From contig JALHQH010000022.1 of the NCBI GenBank assembly GCA_022842065.1, positions 85,140 to 149,139 of the forward strand: a stretch of 64,000 bases of DNA. The letters are read 5' to 3'. The position numbers were made by a program, and so were the translations under genes. The notes beneath the pieces are model-generated. The model was given only the letters and a program-made list of their open reading frames with translations. It was not told the DNA's origin and ran no database searches. The DNA comes from Caldilineaceae bacterium (lineage in GTDB: Bacteria; Chloroflexota; Anaerolineae; Caldilineales; Caldilineaceae). Shown in pieces: positions 53,916-62,079 of the stretch (position 1 is the first letter of the stretch; every line of letters begins with the position of its first letter).

Positions 53916-56900
53916 ATGTCAGGATTGACAACGGTGCCGACGCCATCGCTGCGCGCCCAGTGGGTGGGTGGACGCTACCAATGTTTAGATCTGCTGGGGG
54001 CCGGGGGTATGGGGCAGGTTTATCGCGCCCTTGACCACTTGACCGGTGAGACTGTCGCGCTGAAGCGGGTCAATACCAGGGGGTTGCACGGGGCCGGTGA
54101 TCCAGCGTTGCATCTGGCGTTGGCCCACGAATTTCAGGCGCTGGCCGGGCTGCGCCATCCCTATATCATTGGTGTGCGCGACTACGGGTTTGATCTGGCA
54201 TCCACCAGCGAGACACCGAGGGAGATGCATGGCGATGCACCGCCGGTTAGGCAGCCCTATTTCACCATGGATCTGCTCTACAACAGCCGCTCGCTGGTCG
54301 CCGTGGGTCAATGGCTCGACCCCAAAGCCAAGGTGCGGCTGTTGCTGCCGGTGTTACACGCCTTGGCCTATATCCACCGCCGGGGGATGATCCATCGCGA
54401 CCTCAAACCTGGCAACATTCTGGTCAGTGGGCAAGAGGTCAAGGTGCTTGACTTTGGGCTGGCCACGATTGGCGATCACACGACCCCTTCCTCTGGGACC
54501 CAGCGCTACATGGCCCCCGAAATGTTGCGTGGGGATAGGGCCACCGCGGTGAGCGATCTCTATGCGCTAGGCGTGATCGGCTATGAGATGTTCGCGGGCT
54601 GGCATCCCCTCGCCCCCACCGGGCAACAGTTGAGTGTAGCGGATTTGCTCACGATTGAGCCGGATTGGCACTATGTTGAGATCGATGCCCCGATCAAGGC
54701 GGTGCTACAACGGCTATTGGCCAAAGATCCAGCCCTGCGTTACCCCGATGCCACCGCTGTCATTGCGGCGTTCAGCGATGCGATTGGCGAAACATTACCG
54801 GGCGAAACCATTGCCACGCGTGAGAGCTTTTTACAGGCGGCCCCGCTGATTGGTCGCGAACGCGAGTTGAGCCAGCTAATCGGCGCGCTGGAACAGATCG
54901 TCGCGGGCAACGGTAGCAGTTGGCTGATCGGCGGCGAGAGTGGCGTGGGCAAGTCGCGCTTGCTTAACGAATTGCGCACCAATGCCCTAGTCCAGGGCGC
55001 GCTGGTGCTGCGCGGCCAGGCAAGCAGCGGCGGTGGCGGCGCTTATCAGCTCTGGCATGAGCCCTTGCGCTGGTTGGTGTTGCTGGCGCCACCAACCCCT
55101 TTGGAAGCCGCGGTCTTAAAGCCCCTCTTGCCCCAACTGGCCAGTTGGCTTGGTCAACCGGTCGGTGATGCGCCGGCCCTGGAAGCCAAGGCCGCGCAAA
55201 CTCGCTTGCTGACCACGATTGCGACGCTAGTGCGCCGCAGTGCAGCACGACAACCACTGCTGATCCTGCTGGAAGATCTACACTGGGCCGATGAAAACAG
55301 CCTGGCATTGTTGGCATGGTTAACTCGACCCGCAGAATTGACACGGCCTGAAACAGCCGAAGCGTCGGCAACTGGGTTGCTGCTGATCGGCGCTTATCGA
55401 CGCGGCGAAGCACCTAAATTGCCCGAGCAGTTGCCGCACATGCAAACAATGCTCGTGGCACGCCTCTTGCCCGATCAGATCGCAGCGTTGAGCGTTGCGA
55501 TGTTGGGCCAGGATGGGGGGCGCGCCCACCTGGTCAACTTTTTGCAGCAGGAGACCGAAGGCAACACCTTCTTTGTGGTGGAGGTGCTGCGGGCGCTGGC
55601 CGAAGAGGCCGGTGAACTTGAGCGCGTGGCCACCATGGGGCTGCCCAAACAGATCTTCCCCGGCGGGATGCAACAGGTGATCCAACGGCGGCTGCAACGC
55701 GTGCCGCCCGTTTATCAACCGCTGCTCCAATGGGCGGCGGTTGCCGGTCGCCAGCTTGATCTGGCGATCCTACAGCGTGTCAATCGCGATGTGACGCTCG
55801 ATAGCTGGCTCGATCGCTGTGCCAATGCCATGATCTTCGAAGTGCAGGCAGAGCGTTGGCAATTTACCCACGACAAATTGCGCGAAGGCATCCTCTTGAC
55901 ACTCAGCCCAGAGCAGCGCCGGCCCTTGCACTATCAGTTGGCGCTGGCCATCGAAGCACACTATCAGGAGTTACTTTCCCCCCATTATGCCCAATTAGCC
56001 TATCATTTTGAGGCAGCAGACGAAGCCGAGCGGGCGCGCCACTATCTGGGGTTGGCCGGCGAAAGCGCCCAAGCCGCCTATGCCAACAGTGCTGCAATTG
56101 ACTATTACGAGCGAGCCCTGGCACTATCCGAAGCAGAGCACACCGCGTATGAGCAGCAGATCGCGGTGCTGTTGCGCCTGGGGGATGTCCTCCAATTTGT
56201 CGGGCGGTGGGCCGAGGCGGAGCAACGGTACCAACAGGTGCTTGCCCTCACGCCTAGCGATGGGAATGTCAGTGAAATTCGGGTGCGCTGCTACCAGGCC
56301 CTGGGGCTATTGCAACGCAACCGCGGCGATTTCCCCGGTGCGTTGGGCTGGTTACGCCAGGCGGAGCAGGGTTGGGCACAGTTACAAGATCAGTCACACC
56401 TAGGGGAAGTGCTGCTCGAAATCGGCAATGTCTTTTATCTGCAAGGCGATCAAAAAGCGGGTTGGGACTATCTGACTGAGGGCCTGGCTGCGGTGCAAGC
56501 GGCGCAGAATCTGCCCGCGGTTGCCTCAGCCCTGCATCGGATGGGCAGCGTCCACTACTCAAGCGGCAACTATGGCGAAGCGCACCGCTATGCGGAACAG
56601 GCGCTGACTCTTTACCAACAACTCGACAACAAAGTTGGCATGGCCAATGCGCTCAACAACCTGGGCAATATTGAACGCAGTACCGGCGACTATGTTACTG
56701 CCCAGGCCCGGCGCGCAGCATCACTCACCCTGCGCCAGGAGATTGGCGACAAATGGGGGGTGGCGGCCTCGCTCAACAACCTGGCCGTGATCCCCTACAT
56801 CAAGGGTGATTATGCCACGGCACAACACTACTGGACCCAGAGCCTCACCCTGCGCAATGAGTTGGGAGATCGCTGGGGGGCTGGGCAGACATTGGATAAT

Positions 56901-57401
56901 TTAGGGCTGGTCGCCTTTTCGCAAGGTGATTACGCGAGTGCGCGTCGGCAACATGCCGAAAGTTTAGCCTTGCGCCAAACGATTGGGGATCGGTGGGGCA
57001 TCGCCACCTCGTTGAGTAACCTGGCCCATGCCGAACTCTATATCGCAGCCTTCACTGATGCGGCGCAGCATTACCAGGAAAGTATGGAACTGTCATTGGC
57101 ATTGGATGACAAACGGGGCGTCATCTCCTGTGCGATTGGGCTGGCCGGCGTCATTGTCCACCGTGGTAGTAAAGATGAAACCATGCTCACGCGTGCCGTA
57201 CAGTTGTTGGCGATTGCCCGGCAAATCACCAACCAAACCAATGCCGCCTTGGAGCGTGATGAAGAAGTGCTTTATACCAAAGTGGAGGATAAATTGCGCG
57301 CCGCGCTCCGGGCTCACACCTACACCGAAAGTTGGGCGGCAGCGCAGCAACTGTCGGATGCGCAGATTAACGCATTGCTTTTGCAAAAGGAGCAATCATG
57401 A
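53916..57401 (+). CDS. Ser/Thr protein kinase-AAA ATPase-TPR regulator
   Basis: A 1,161-residue multidomain protein. The kinase domain (20-285) has Gly-rich GAGGMG (28-33), VALK Lys50, HRDLKPGN (160-167), DFG (179-181) and APE (200-202), so all catalytic residues are present. Then PLIGRERELSQL opens an AAA/MalT-like ATPase with Walker A IGGESGVGKSRLL (338-350) and Walker B ILLEDLHWADENS (about 436-448). About 690-1130 is a TPR array with repeats such as NNLGNIERSTGDYVTAQARR and LNNLAVIPYIKGDYATAQ. This is the PknK/serine-kinase-TPR design of large signalling proteins. ATG 53916 has GGAGCGGAGC in front. Its last four bases (ATGA) overlap the start of the next gene. Confidence 0.9.
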   Translation: MSGLTTVPTPSLRAQWVGGRYQCLDLLGAGGMGQVYRALDHLTGETVALKRVNTRGLHGAGDPALHLALAHEFQALAGLRHPYIIGVRDYGFDLASTSETPREMHGDAPPVRQPYFTMDLLYNSRSLVAVGQWLDPKAKVRLLLPVLHALAYIHRRGMIHRDLKPGNILVSGQEVKVLDFGLATIGDHTTPSSGTQRYMAPEMLRGDRATAVSDLYALGVIGYEMFAGWHPLAPTGQQLSVADLLTIEPDWHYVEIDAPIKAVLQRLLAKDPALRYPDATAVIAAFSDAIGETLPGETIATRESFLQAAPLIGRERELSQLIGALEQIVAGNGSSWLIGGESGVGKSRLLNELRTNALVQGALVLRGQASSGGGGAYQLWHEPLRWLVLLAPPTPLEAAVLKPLLPQLASWLGQPVGDAPALEAKAAQTRLLTTIATLVRRSAARQPLLILLEDLHWADENSLALLAWLTRPAELTRPETAEASATGLLLIGAYRRGEAPKLPEQLPHMQTMLVARLLPDQIAALSVAMLGQDGGRAHLVNFLQQETEGNTFFVVEVLRALAEEAGELERVATMGLPKQIFPGGMQQVIQRRLQRVPPVYQPLLQWAAVAGRQLDLAILQRVNRDVTLDSWLDRCANAMIFEVQAERWQFTHDKLREGILLTLSPEQRRPLHYQLALAIEAHYQELLSPHYAQLAYHFEAADEAERARHYLGLAGESAQAAYANSAAIDYYERALALSEAEHTAYEQQIAVLLRLGDVLQFVGRWAEAEQRYQQVLALTPSDGNVSEIRVRCYQALGLLQRNRGDFPGALGWLRQAEQGWAQLQDQSHLGEVLLEIGNVFYLQGDQKAGWDYLTEGLAAVQAAQNLPAVASALHRMGSVHYSSGNYGEAHRYAEQALTLYQQLDNKVGMANALNNLGNIERSTGDYVTAQARRAASLTLRQEIGDKWGVAASLNNLAVIPYIKGDYATAQHYWTQSLTLRNELGDRWGAGQTLDNLGLVAFSQGDYASARRQHAESLALRQTIGDRWGIATSLSNLAHAELYIAAFTDAAQHYQESMELSLALDDKRGVISCAIGLAGVIVHRGSKDETMLTRAVQLLAIARQITNQTNAALERDEEVLYTKVEDKLRAALRAHTYTESWAAAQQLSDAQINALLLQKEQS

Positions 57402-59482
57402 GCACGTTGCTGGCAGAACGGTTGGCTGCCCTGCGCCAGAACCGGATCGTTAAACGCGAAGCGGAGTGTGAACTCTTTCAAACAGCCCTGAGTGCCGCCG
57501 AGTTACCTTTTCATCTGCTTTATGTGCTTGGCCCCGGTGGGGTGGGCAAAACGACACTGCTCACCGAATTCAGCCAGTTGGCGAGCGCTGCCGGGGTACC
57601 CCATCTGCAGCTTGACGGGCGCAACCTGGAGGCAACGCCGCAGCTCTTTCTCGTTAATCTGCACCAAGCCCTTAGTCTACCCCCCGCCCAAACCTTCTTG
57701 CAATATCTGGCCGTACACAACGGTCGGTTTGTCCTCTTGATTGATACCTATGAATTATTGGGGGGCCTCGACAGCTGGCTACGCGAAGAATTCCTGCCCC
57801 AATTGCCGGGCACAGTGCTGATTGTGTTGACCAGCCGCAACCCACCATCGCTGGAATGGCGTACCGATCCCGGTTGGCGACAGTTGATGCGGGTACTACC
57901 CCTACGCAATCTCAGCATGGAACAGAGCCGCCTTTTTCTACAAAAGCGTCAGATCCCCGCCGCGCAACATGAACAGGTACTCGCCTTTACGCGTGGCCAT
58001 CCACTGGCGTTGGCGCTGATTGCCGATGCCTTTACCCAGCACCCGGCCATGCACTTTCAACCAGCCGATGCGCCCGATATTATCGCCACCCTGGTTGAGC
58101 GCTTTATGCAGAGCGCGCCCACGCCTGATCATCGCGCCGCCCTGGAAGCCTGCGCCACCGTGCGCCTGACCACAGAAGGGCTGCTCAGCGCCTTGCTGGA
58201 GATCGACGACGGGCGCGCCCTCTTCAGTTGGCTGCACAACCTTTCCTTTGTCGAAGCCCAGGCGCGCGGCATCTTCCCCCATGATCTGGCGCGCGAAGCG
58301 ATCAGTGCTGACCTGCGCTGGCGCAACCCCGACCGCTACCAGTTGCTCTACCAGCGGGCCCGCGCCTATTATTTGGCCCAATTTAGCCAGAGTGACAGCG
58401 TGCTCCAGCAGCAGGCGCTCTCCGATTATCTCTATCTCGACCGCGATAATCCACTGGTGCGTCCTTATTTTGAATGGCAGGATAGTGGCGCGATTGTAGT
58501 TGAAGAAGCGCGCCCAAGCGACCACCCCGCGCTGCTGGCGATGATCGAAAAGCATGAAGGCGTAGAGGGGGCGCGCCTGGCCCAACAGTGGTTAATCCAG
58601 CAACCGCAGGGGATTCGCCTCTTGCGCGATACGCGCGGCACTCCGCAAGGATTGTTGCTGCTGGTCAGCATTGTGCCAACGGCACCAACTGCCTATCAGC
58701 ACGATCTCGCAACCGCTGCAGTCTGGCGTTATCTGGAACAACAGGCCGAGCTACGGCCAGGCGAAGAGGCATTGTTGGCGCGCTTCTGGTTGGCGCATGA
58801 TAGTTACCAAGGGGTCTCGTCGGTACAGAGTCGCATCTTTTTGCATCTGGTGCAGCAAGCTCTGACCAACCCGACGATTGCCTACACCCTGATCGCCTGT
58901 GCCGCCCCCGACTTCTGGCGCGATATCTTTGCCTATATCCACTTTGCCCGCCTGACTGGAGCCGATTTTACGGTAGGCGCACAGCACTTCGGCATTTATG
59001 GCCACGACTGGCGCGCCCAGCCGGCATTGCAGTGGTTACAAACCCTTGGCGAAGGCAGCGCAGCCAGAGAGACAAAACGGGTCAGCGCGGCGACAGCGGC
59101 CCCCACCTTTGCTCAGCTCAGCGAAAGCGAATTCGGGGCAGCGGTGCGCGAAGCCTTGCGCACGCTGAATGCTCCCAATGCCCTCAGTCGCAACCCGCTC
59201 TTGGGCACCCGTTTGGTCGCCAACCAGGCTGGCCCGCAGAGCAACACCGTCCAGCGCGCCGCCGCGCTCAAAACAATCTTAGCAGAAACCGTCGCCAAGT
59301 TGCAGGCCACCCCGCGCCTGCGCAAGTTGCACCGCGCCCTGCACCACACCTACATTCAACCCGCCCCCACCCAAGAAGCCGCCGCCGAACTGCTCGATCT
59401 CCCCTTCAGCACCTATCGCCGCCACCTCAGCGCCGGCATCGCGCAGGTTACAGAGGAGTTGTGGCAGCAGGAAAGGAGGTAG
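57398..59482 (+). CDS. STAND ATPase with GNAT-like and C-terminal HTH-like regions
   Basis: A 694-residue protein. Residues 15-230 are an NB-ARC/STAND-type ATPase: LGPGGVGKTTLL (Walker A, 44-55), RFVLLIDTYELL (Walker B, 110-121), VLIVLTSRNPP (sensor) and TRGHPLALAL (GxP). About 365-560 (VEEARPSDHPALLAMIEKHEG ... LRPGEEALLARFWLAHDSYQ ... GHDWRAQPALQWL) looks like a GNAT-type fold by its pattern; this is an inference. The end (about 655-690) reads TQEAAAELLDLPFSTYRRHLSAG, like a sigma-region-4/winged DNA-binding helix pair. Coupled by ATGA overlap to the kinase gene, so the two probably form one signalling pair. Confidence 0.8.
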   Translation: MSTLLAERLAALRQNRIVKREAECELFQTALSAAELPFHLLYVLGPGGVGKTTLLTEFSQLASAAGVPHLQLDGRNLEATPQLFLVNLHQALSLPPAQTFLQYLAVHNGRFVLLIDTYELLGGLDSWLREEFLPQLPGTVLIVLTSRNPPSLEWRTDPGWRQLMRVLPLRNLSMEQSRLFLQKRQIPAAQHEQVLAFTRGHPLALALIADAFTQHPAMHFQPADAPDIIATLVERFMQSAPTPDHRAALEACATVRLTTEGLLSALLEIDDGRALFSWLHNLSFVEAQARGIFPHDLAREAISADLRWRNPDRYQLLYQRARAYYLAQFSQSDSVLQQQALSDYLYLDRDNPLVRPYFEWQDSGAIVVEEARPSDHPALLAMIEKHEGVEGARLAQQWLIQQPQGIRLLRDTRGTPQGLLLLVSIVPTAPTAYQHDLATAAVWRYLEQQAELRPGEEALLARFWLAHDSYQGVSSVQSRIFLHLVQQALTNPTIAYTLIACAAPDFWRDIFAYIHFARLTGADFTVGAQHFGIYGHDWRAQPALQWLQTLGEGSAARETKRVSAATAAPTFAQLSESEFGAAVREALRTLNAPNALSRNPLLGTRLVANQAGPQSNTVQRAAALKTILAETVAKLQATPRLRKLHRALHHTYIQPAPTQEAAAELLDLPFSTYRRHLSAGIAQVTEELWQQERR

Positions 59483-59505
59483 GTGCGAGACACGAGACAC
59501 GAGAT

Positions 59506-59551
59506 ACGAATTACGAATTACGAATTACGAATTACGAATTACGAATTACGA
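59506..59551. repeat. Heptamer tandem repeat ACGAATT
   Basis: Six exact copies of ACGAATT (59506-59547) plus a partial one. It is preceded by GAGACACGAGACACGAGATACG and followed, from about 59585, by the inverted version of that sequence in repeated CTCGTGTCTCCTTGT blocks. It lies between two plus-strand genes. It resembles short tandemly repeated repetitive (STRR) heptamers known from filamentous cyanobacteria, though the unit differs. Non-coding. Confidence 0.75.
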
Positions 59552-59707
59552 GGCAGTCTAACTTCCTATCTGCGGTCCGCCAATCTCGTGTCTCCTTGTC
59601 TCGTGTCTCCTTGTCTCGTATCTATTTCTCCCACCGGGTTACTTACCGGCGCTTTCTACGTCATCCTCTAATAACAGACAACATAATCGACCAGTAAGGA
59701 TAACAAG

Positions 59708-60787
59708 ATGGCTGCACCTGATTACATTACCTTGATCGACCGTTATATTTGGGAGGGGGGCTTTGCAGGGGCCGCCGTGATTGCCGCGCAACATGATGAG
59801 ACGGTGATCGAACATTATGCCGGGATGGCGGCGCCGGGGTTGCCGGCCTCACCAACCGTGCTCTGGCCGCTGGCGTCGATCTCGAAGCTCTATACGGCGG
59901 CGATGATCATGCGCTTGGTCGAACAGGGGGTGCTGACGTTGAATCGGCTGGTCTGTGACCTGCTGCCCCAATTTCGCGGCGGGGGGCGGGAGGGGGTGCG
60001 GCTGCGCCATCTGCTCACCCACACCGCCGGCATGATCTACGAATCACCTGAGATGGATGCACGTTTGGCGGCGCGTACACCTATGTCGGCGCTGATTGAG
60101 GAGATGTACACAACTACTTTGCGCCACAAAGCGGGCACCGCCTTTGGTTATGCCGATTATCACTATCTACTCGCCGGGCGCATGGCGGAAGCGGCAACCG
60201 GCCTCAGTTTTGCCGAGTTGGTCGATACATTGGTGTTGCAGCCGATGGGGTTACAGGATAGCTACATGCAGCCGCCAGCCCATGAGTATGGGCGGTTGGC
60301 CAAGGTACGCGGCGTCATGGCGGAAGGGACCGAGGGGGCGATGTATAACTCCCCCTATGCGCTCTCCATCGCCCATCCTGCCTTTGGCACGGTGACCACG
60401 GCGCGCGATCTGCTGCGTTTTGCCCGCCATTTTGCTCCCGGCGGTCCCCGGTTACACAGCACCGCCACCGTGCGCGTCATGACCACCGATCAGACCGGCG
60501 GTCGCGCCATGTTACAGGATGAAATGATGGGTTCGCAGCCCAATCTGCCCGTGCCGTGGGGGATTGGCTTTGCACTTAAAAACGTCCACCAGCCGCAACT
60601 CTTTGCCGATCTCGCCTCTTTCCGCGCCTATGGGCACGGCGGCGCCAGCGGCTGTCAACTGGTGATTGATCCAGAAGCGGAGACGGTGATCGCCGTGCTC
60701 ACCAACACCCATGCGCGCACCGGTCGCGAACTGTGGTATGCGCGCTTGCAGGCGATTCTGAATAGTGTCTTTGCGCAGTTGGGGTAG
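59708..60787 (+). CDS. Serine hydrolase, beta-lactamase class C-like
   Basis: A 359-residue protein of the PF00144 fold (class C beta-lactamases, DD-peptidases, esterases). The catalytic S-x-x-K is WPLASISKLYTAA (Ser57, Lys60). The second motif, usually Y-S/A-N, reads FGYADYHYLLAG (Tyr-Ala-Asp), and the third is AYGHGGASGC (His-Gly-Gly). There is no signal peptide, so a cytoplasmic esterase/peptidase-like role is more likely than antibiotic resistance. AAGGATAACAAG precedes the ATG. It follows the heptamer repeat region. Confidence 0.87.
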   Translation: MAAPDYITLIDRYIWEGGFAGAAVIAAQHDETVIEHYAGMAAPGLPASPTVLWPLASISKLYTAAMIMRLVEQGVLTLNRLVCDLLPQFRGGGREGVRLRHLLTHTAGMIYESPEMDARLAARTPMSALIEEMYTTTLRHKAGTAFGYADYHYLLAGRMAEAATGLSFAELVDTLVLQPMGLQDSYMQPPAHEYGRLAKVRGVMAEGTEGAMYNSPYALSIAHPAFGTVTTARDLLRFARHFAPGGPRLHSTATVRVMTTDQTGGRAMLQDEMMGSQPNLPVPWGIGFALKNVHQPQLFADLASFRAYGHGGASGCQLVIDPEAETVIAVLTNTHARTGRELWYARLQAILNSVFAQLG

Positions 60788-60793
60788 GGGTGG

Positions 60794-61234
60794 TTACTTC
60801 CGTAATATAACGATTTCACCAGCAAATTGAGGAAATAGGCGCACAAAGTCGCGTCCGTTAAGGGTGATGACTTTGTCCACCCCCATTTTAATGGCAACAT
60901 ACATAATCAGCGCGTCGTATGTTACCCCGCCAACCAGGTTGCGGCTCTGTAGATTCTCAAGAATGGCGATATAATCCGGTGGTGTCAACCCGACAATTTC
61001 AAATGTCCCTAATAAATTTTCACGGATCAGGGTTAAAGCATCTGATGCTGAAAGTTTGGGTTGCAGCGGCATCCGCGTCAAGGTAGAATAAAGCTCAGCC
61101 AACGAGTGTGCAGAGATGATACCATGATGCGCACCAGTCAATACTTGATCCAGCCAGGGATGTGCAAGCTGATGGGCATCATGCTGCTGTAATAGCGCAG
61201 CAATCAAGGTGGAAGTATCAAAGAGAACTTTCAT
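60794..61234 (-). CDS. vapC: PIN-domain toxin of VapBC pair
   Basis: A 146-residue PIN-domain RNase. MKVLFDTSTLIAAL has the first catalytic Asp (Asp6), SAHSLAELYSTLTRMP the Glu, and GGVTYDALIMYVAIKMGVDKVITLNGRDFVRL the later Asp residues. Its ATG starts 1 base after the TAG of the AbrB-like gene upstream, the normal antitoxin-toxin order. VapC toxins cleave tRNA or rRNA; the target here is unknown. It converges on the serine hydrolase gene at 60787, 6 bases apart. Confidence 0.9.
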   Translation of the reverse strand: MKVLFDTSTLIAALLQQHDAHQLAHPWLDQVLTGAHHGIISAHSLAELYSTLTRMPLQPKLSASDALTLIRENLLGTFEIVGLTPPDYIAILENLQSRNLVGGVTYDALIMYVAIKMGVDKVITLNGRDFVRLFPQFAGEIVILRK

Positions 61235-61235
61235 T

Positions 61236-61493
61236 CTACATTACTGCATTCATACGCTCATCGCGGTCATCTAAAACCGGATCTGACACAGGATTGATTA
61301 ATTCACCGGCAAAAACCAATACATGATTTTCATAACTCAGATGCGGCGGCATCTTTTTGACGCGTAAGCGGACACCATCCTTGGTATCCTCAACAACGAG
61401 TGACATTCCTGGCATTAGTCCAAGTTTTTTACTTAGCGCTTCTGAGACGGTAATTAGTCCCGGCTTTTCGAGCATGATATCTGCTGATAACAT
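61236..61493 (-). CDS. vapB: AbrB-type antitoxin of VapBC pair
   Basis: An 85-residue protein. The N-terminal half (KPGLITVSEALSKKLGLMPGMSLVVEDTKDGVRLRV) is a SpoVT/AbrB swapped-hairpin DNA-binding domain. The C-terminal half (HVLVFAGELINPVSDPVLDDRDERM) is acidic and would wrap the toxin. AAGGGATC precedes the ATG. It would repress its own operon and neutralise the PIN toxin encoded directly downstream. Confidence 0.85.
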   Translation of the reverse strand: MLSADIMLEKPGLITVSEALSKKLGLMPGMSLVVEDTKDGVRLRVKKMPPHLSYENHVLVFAGELINPVSDPVLDDRDERMNAVM

Positions 61494-61598
61494 AATTGAT
61501 CCCTTTTCTCCAGCTTGCGCCTTCGCATGACTTTCGTTCTATTGTACAACAACTATGCTAAAAAGTTAGCATTAACAGGGGTCGCTAAGAGAAACAAA

Positions 61599-61808
61599 TC
61601 ACAAAGAGGCAAAGACTTTTTCCGCAGGGATCATTTGTGCTTGGCTGGCCGCAACGCCGGCAATTCGCCGGCGAATTTCGGCCAGCCATTCGGCGGACAA
61701 TTCGAATTCTTCTTCATCATCTAAACTTTCCAATAACCGCTCCGCGACAAAGGCACGACTGGGCGTGGGCAGTTGCAACGCTTCGGTTAGGATTTGCTCG
61801 ATTGTCAT
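61599..61808 (-). CDS. Orphan addiction-module antitoxin
   Basis: A 69-residue protein from ATG 61808 (AAGGTG 7 bases upstream). MTIEQILTEALQLPTPSRAFVAERLLESLDD followed by WLAEIRRRIAGV fits the Unstab_antitox (TIGR02574, PF09720) family, which usually precedes a ParE/RelE-type toxin gene. No such toxin follows: the next 100 bases are non-coding and then vapB begins. It may be a leftover or may act in trans. A longer frame starts at 61829. Confidence 0.75.
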   Translation of the reverse strand: MTIEQILTEALQLPTPSRAFVAERLLESLDDEEEFELSAEWLAEIRRRIAGVAASQAQMIPAEKVFASL

Positions 61809-62079
61809 AGAACACCTTTCACTTCGCACAGCGGACGTAACCTAGTTTGATTACACCACAAATAGGGCAAACATTTCCATTTCCTCAGCCGCCGCCGATG
61901 CCGCAAAGTGTCCCACTGCGTGGCGCGACTTTTGCCAACGCTCATCCTTTAGGTTTTGACTATTTGCTTGCCGATTTGCCTTCCGCTACAATCTCTGTGC
62001 GTGCAGCAGTTTTTTGCAAGATAGTGCCACTGCACCCGCAAACCTTAAACTGATTTGATCGCATCAGAAAGTCAACCCA

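Noticed and set aside
57938..58585. 215-codon minus-strand ORF inside the STAND gene
   Set aside because: Opposite strand of a gene with intact ATPase motifs; no motif of its own.
59483..59671. 62-codon ORF across the heptamer region
   Set aside because: Its sequence is only the translation of the repeats; period 7 is not a multiple of 3.
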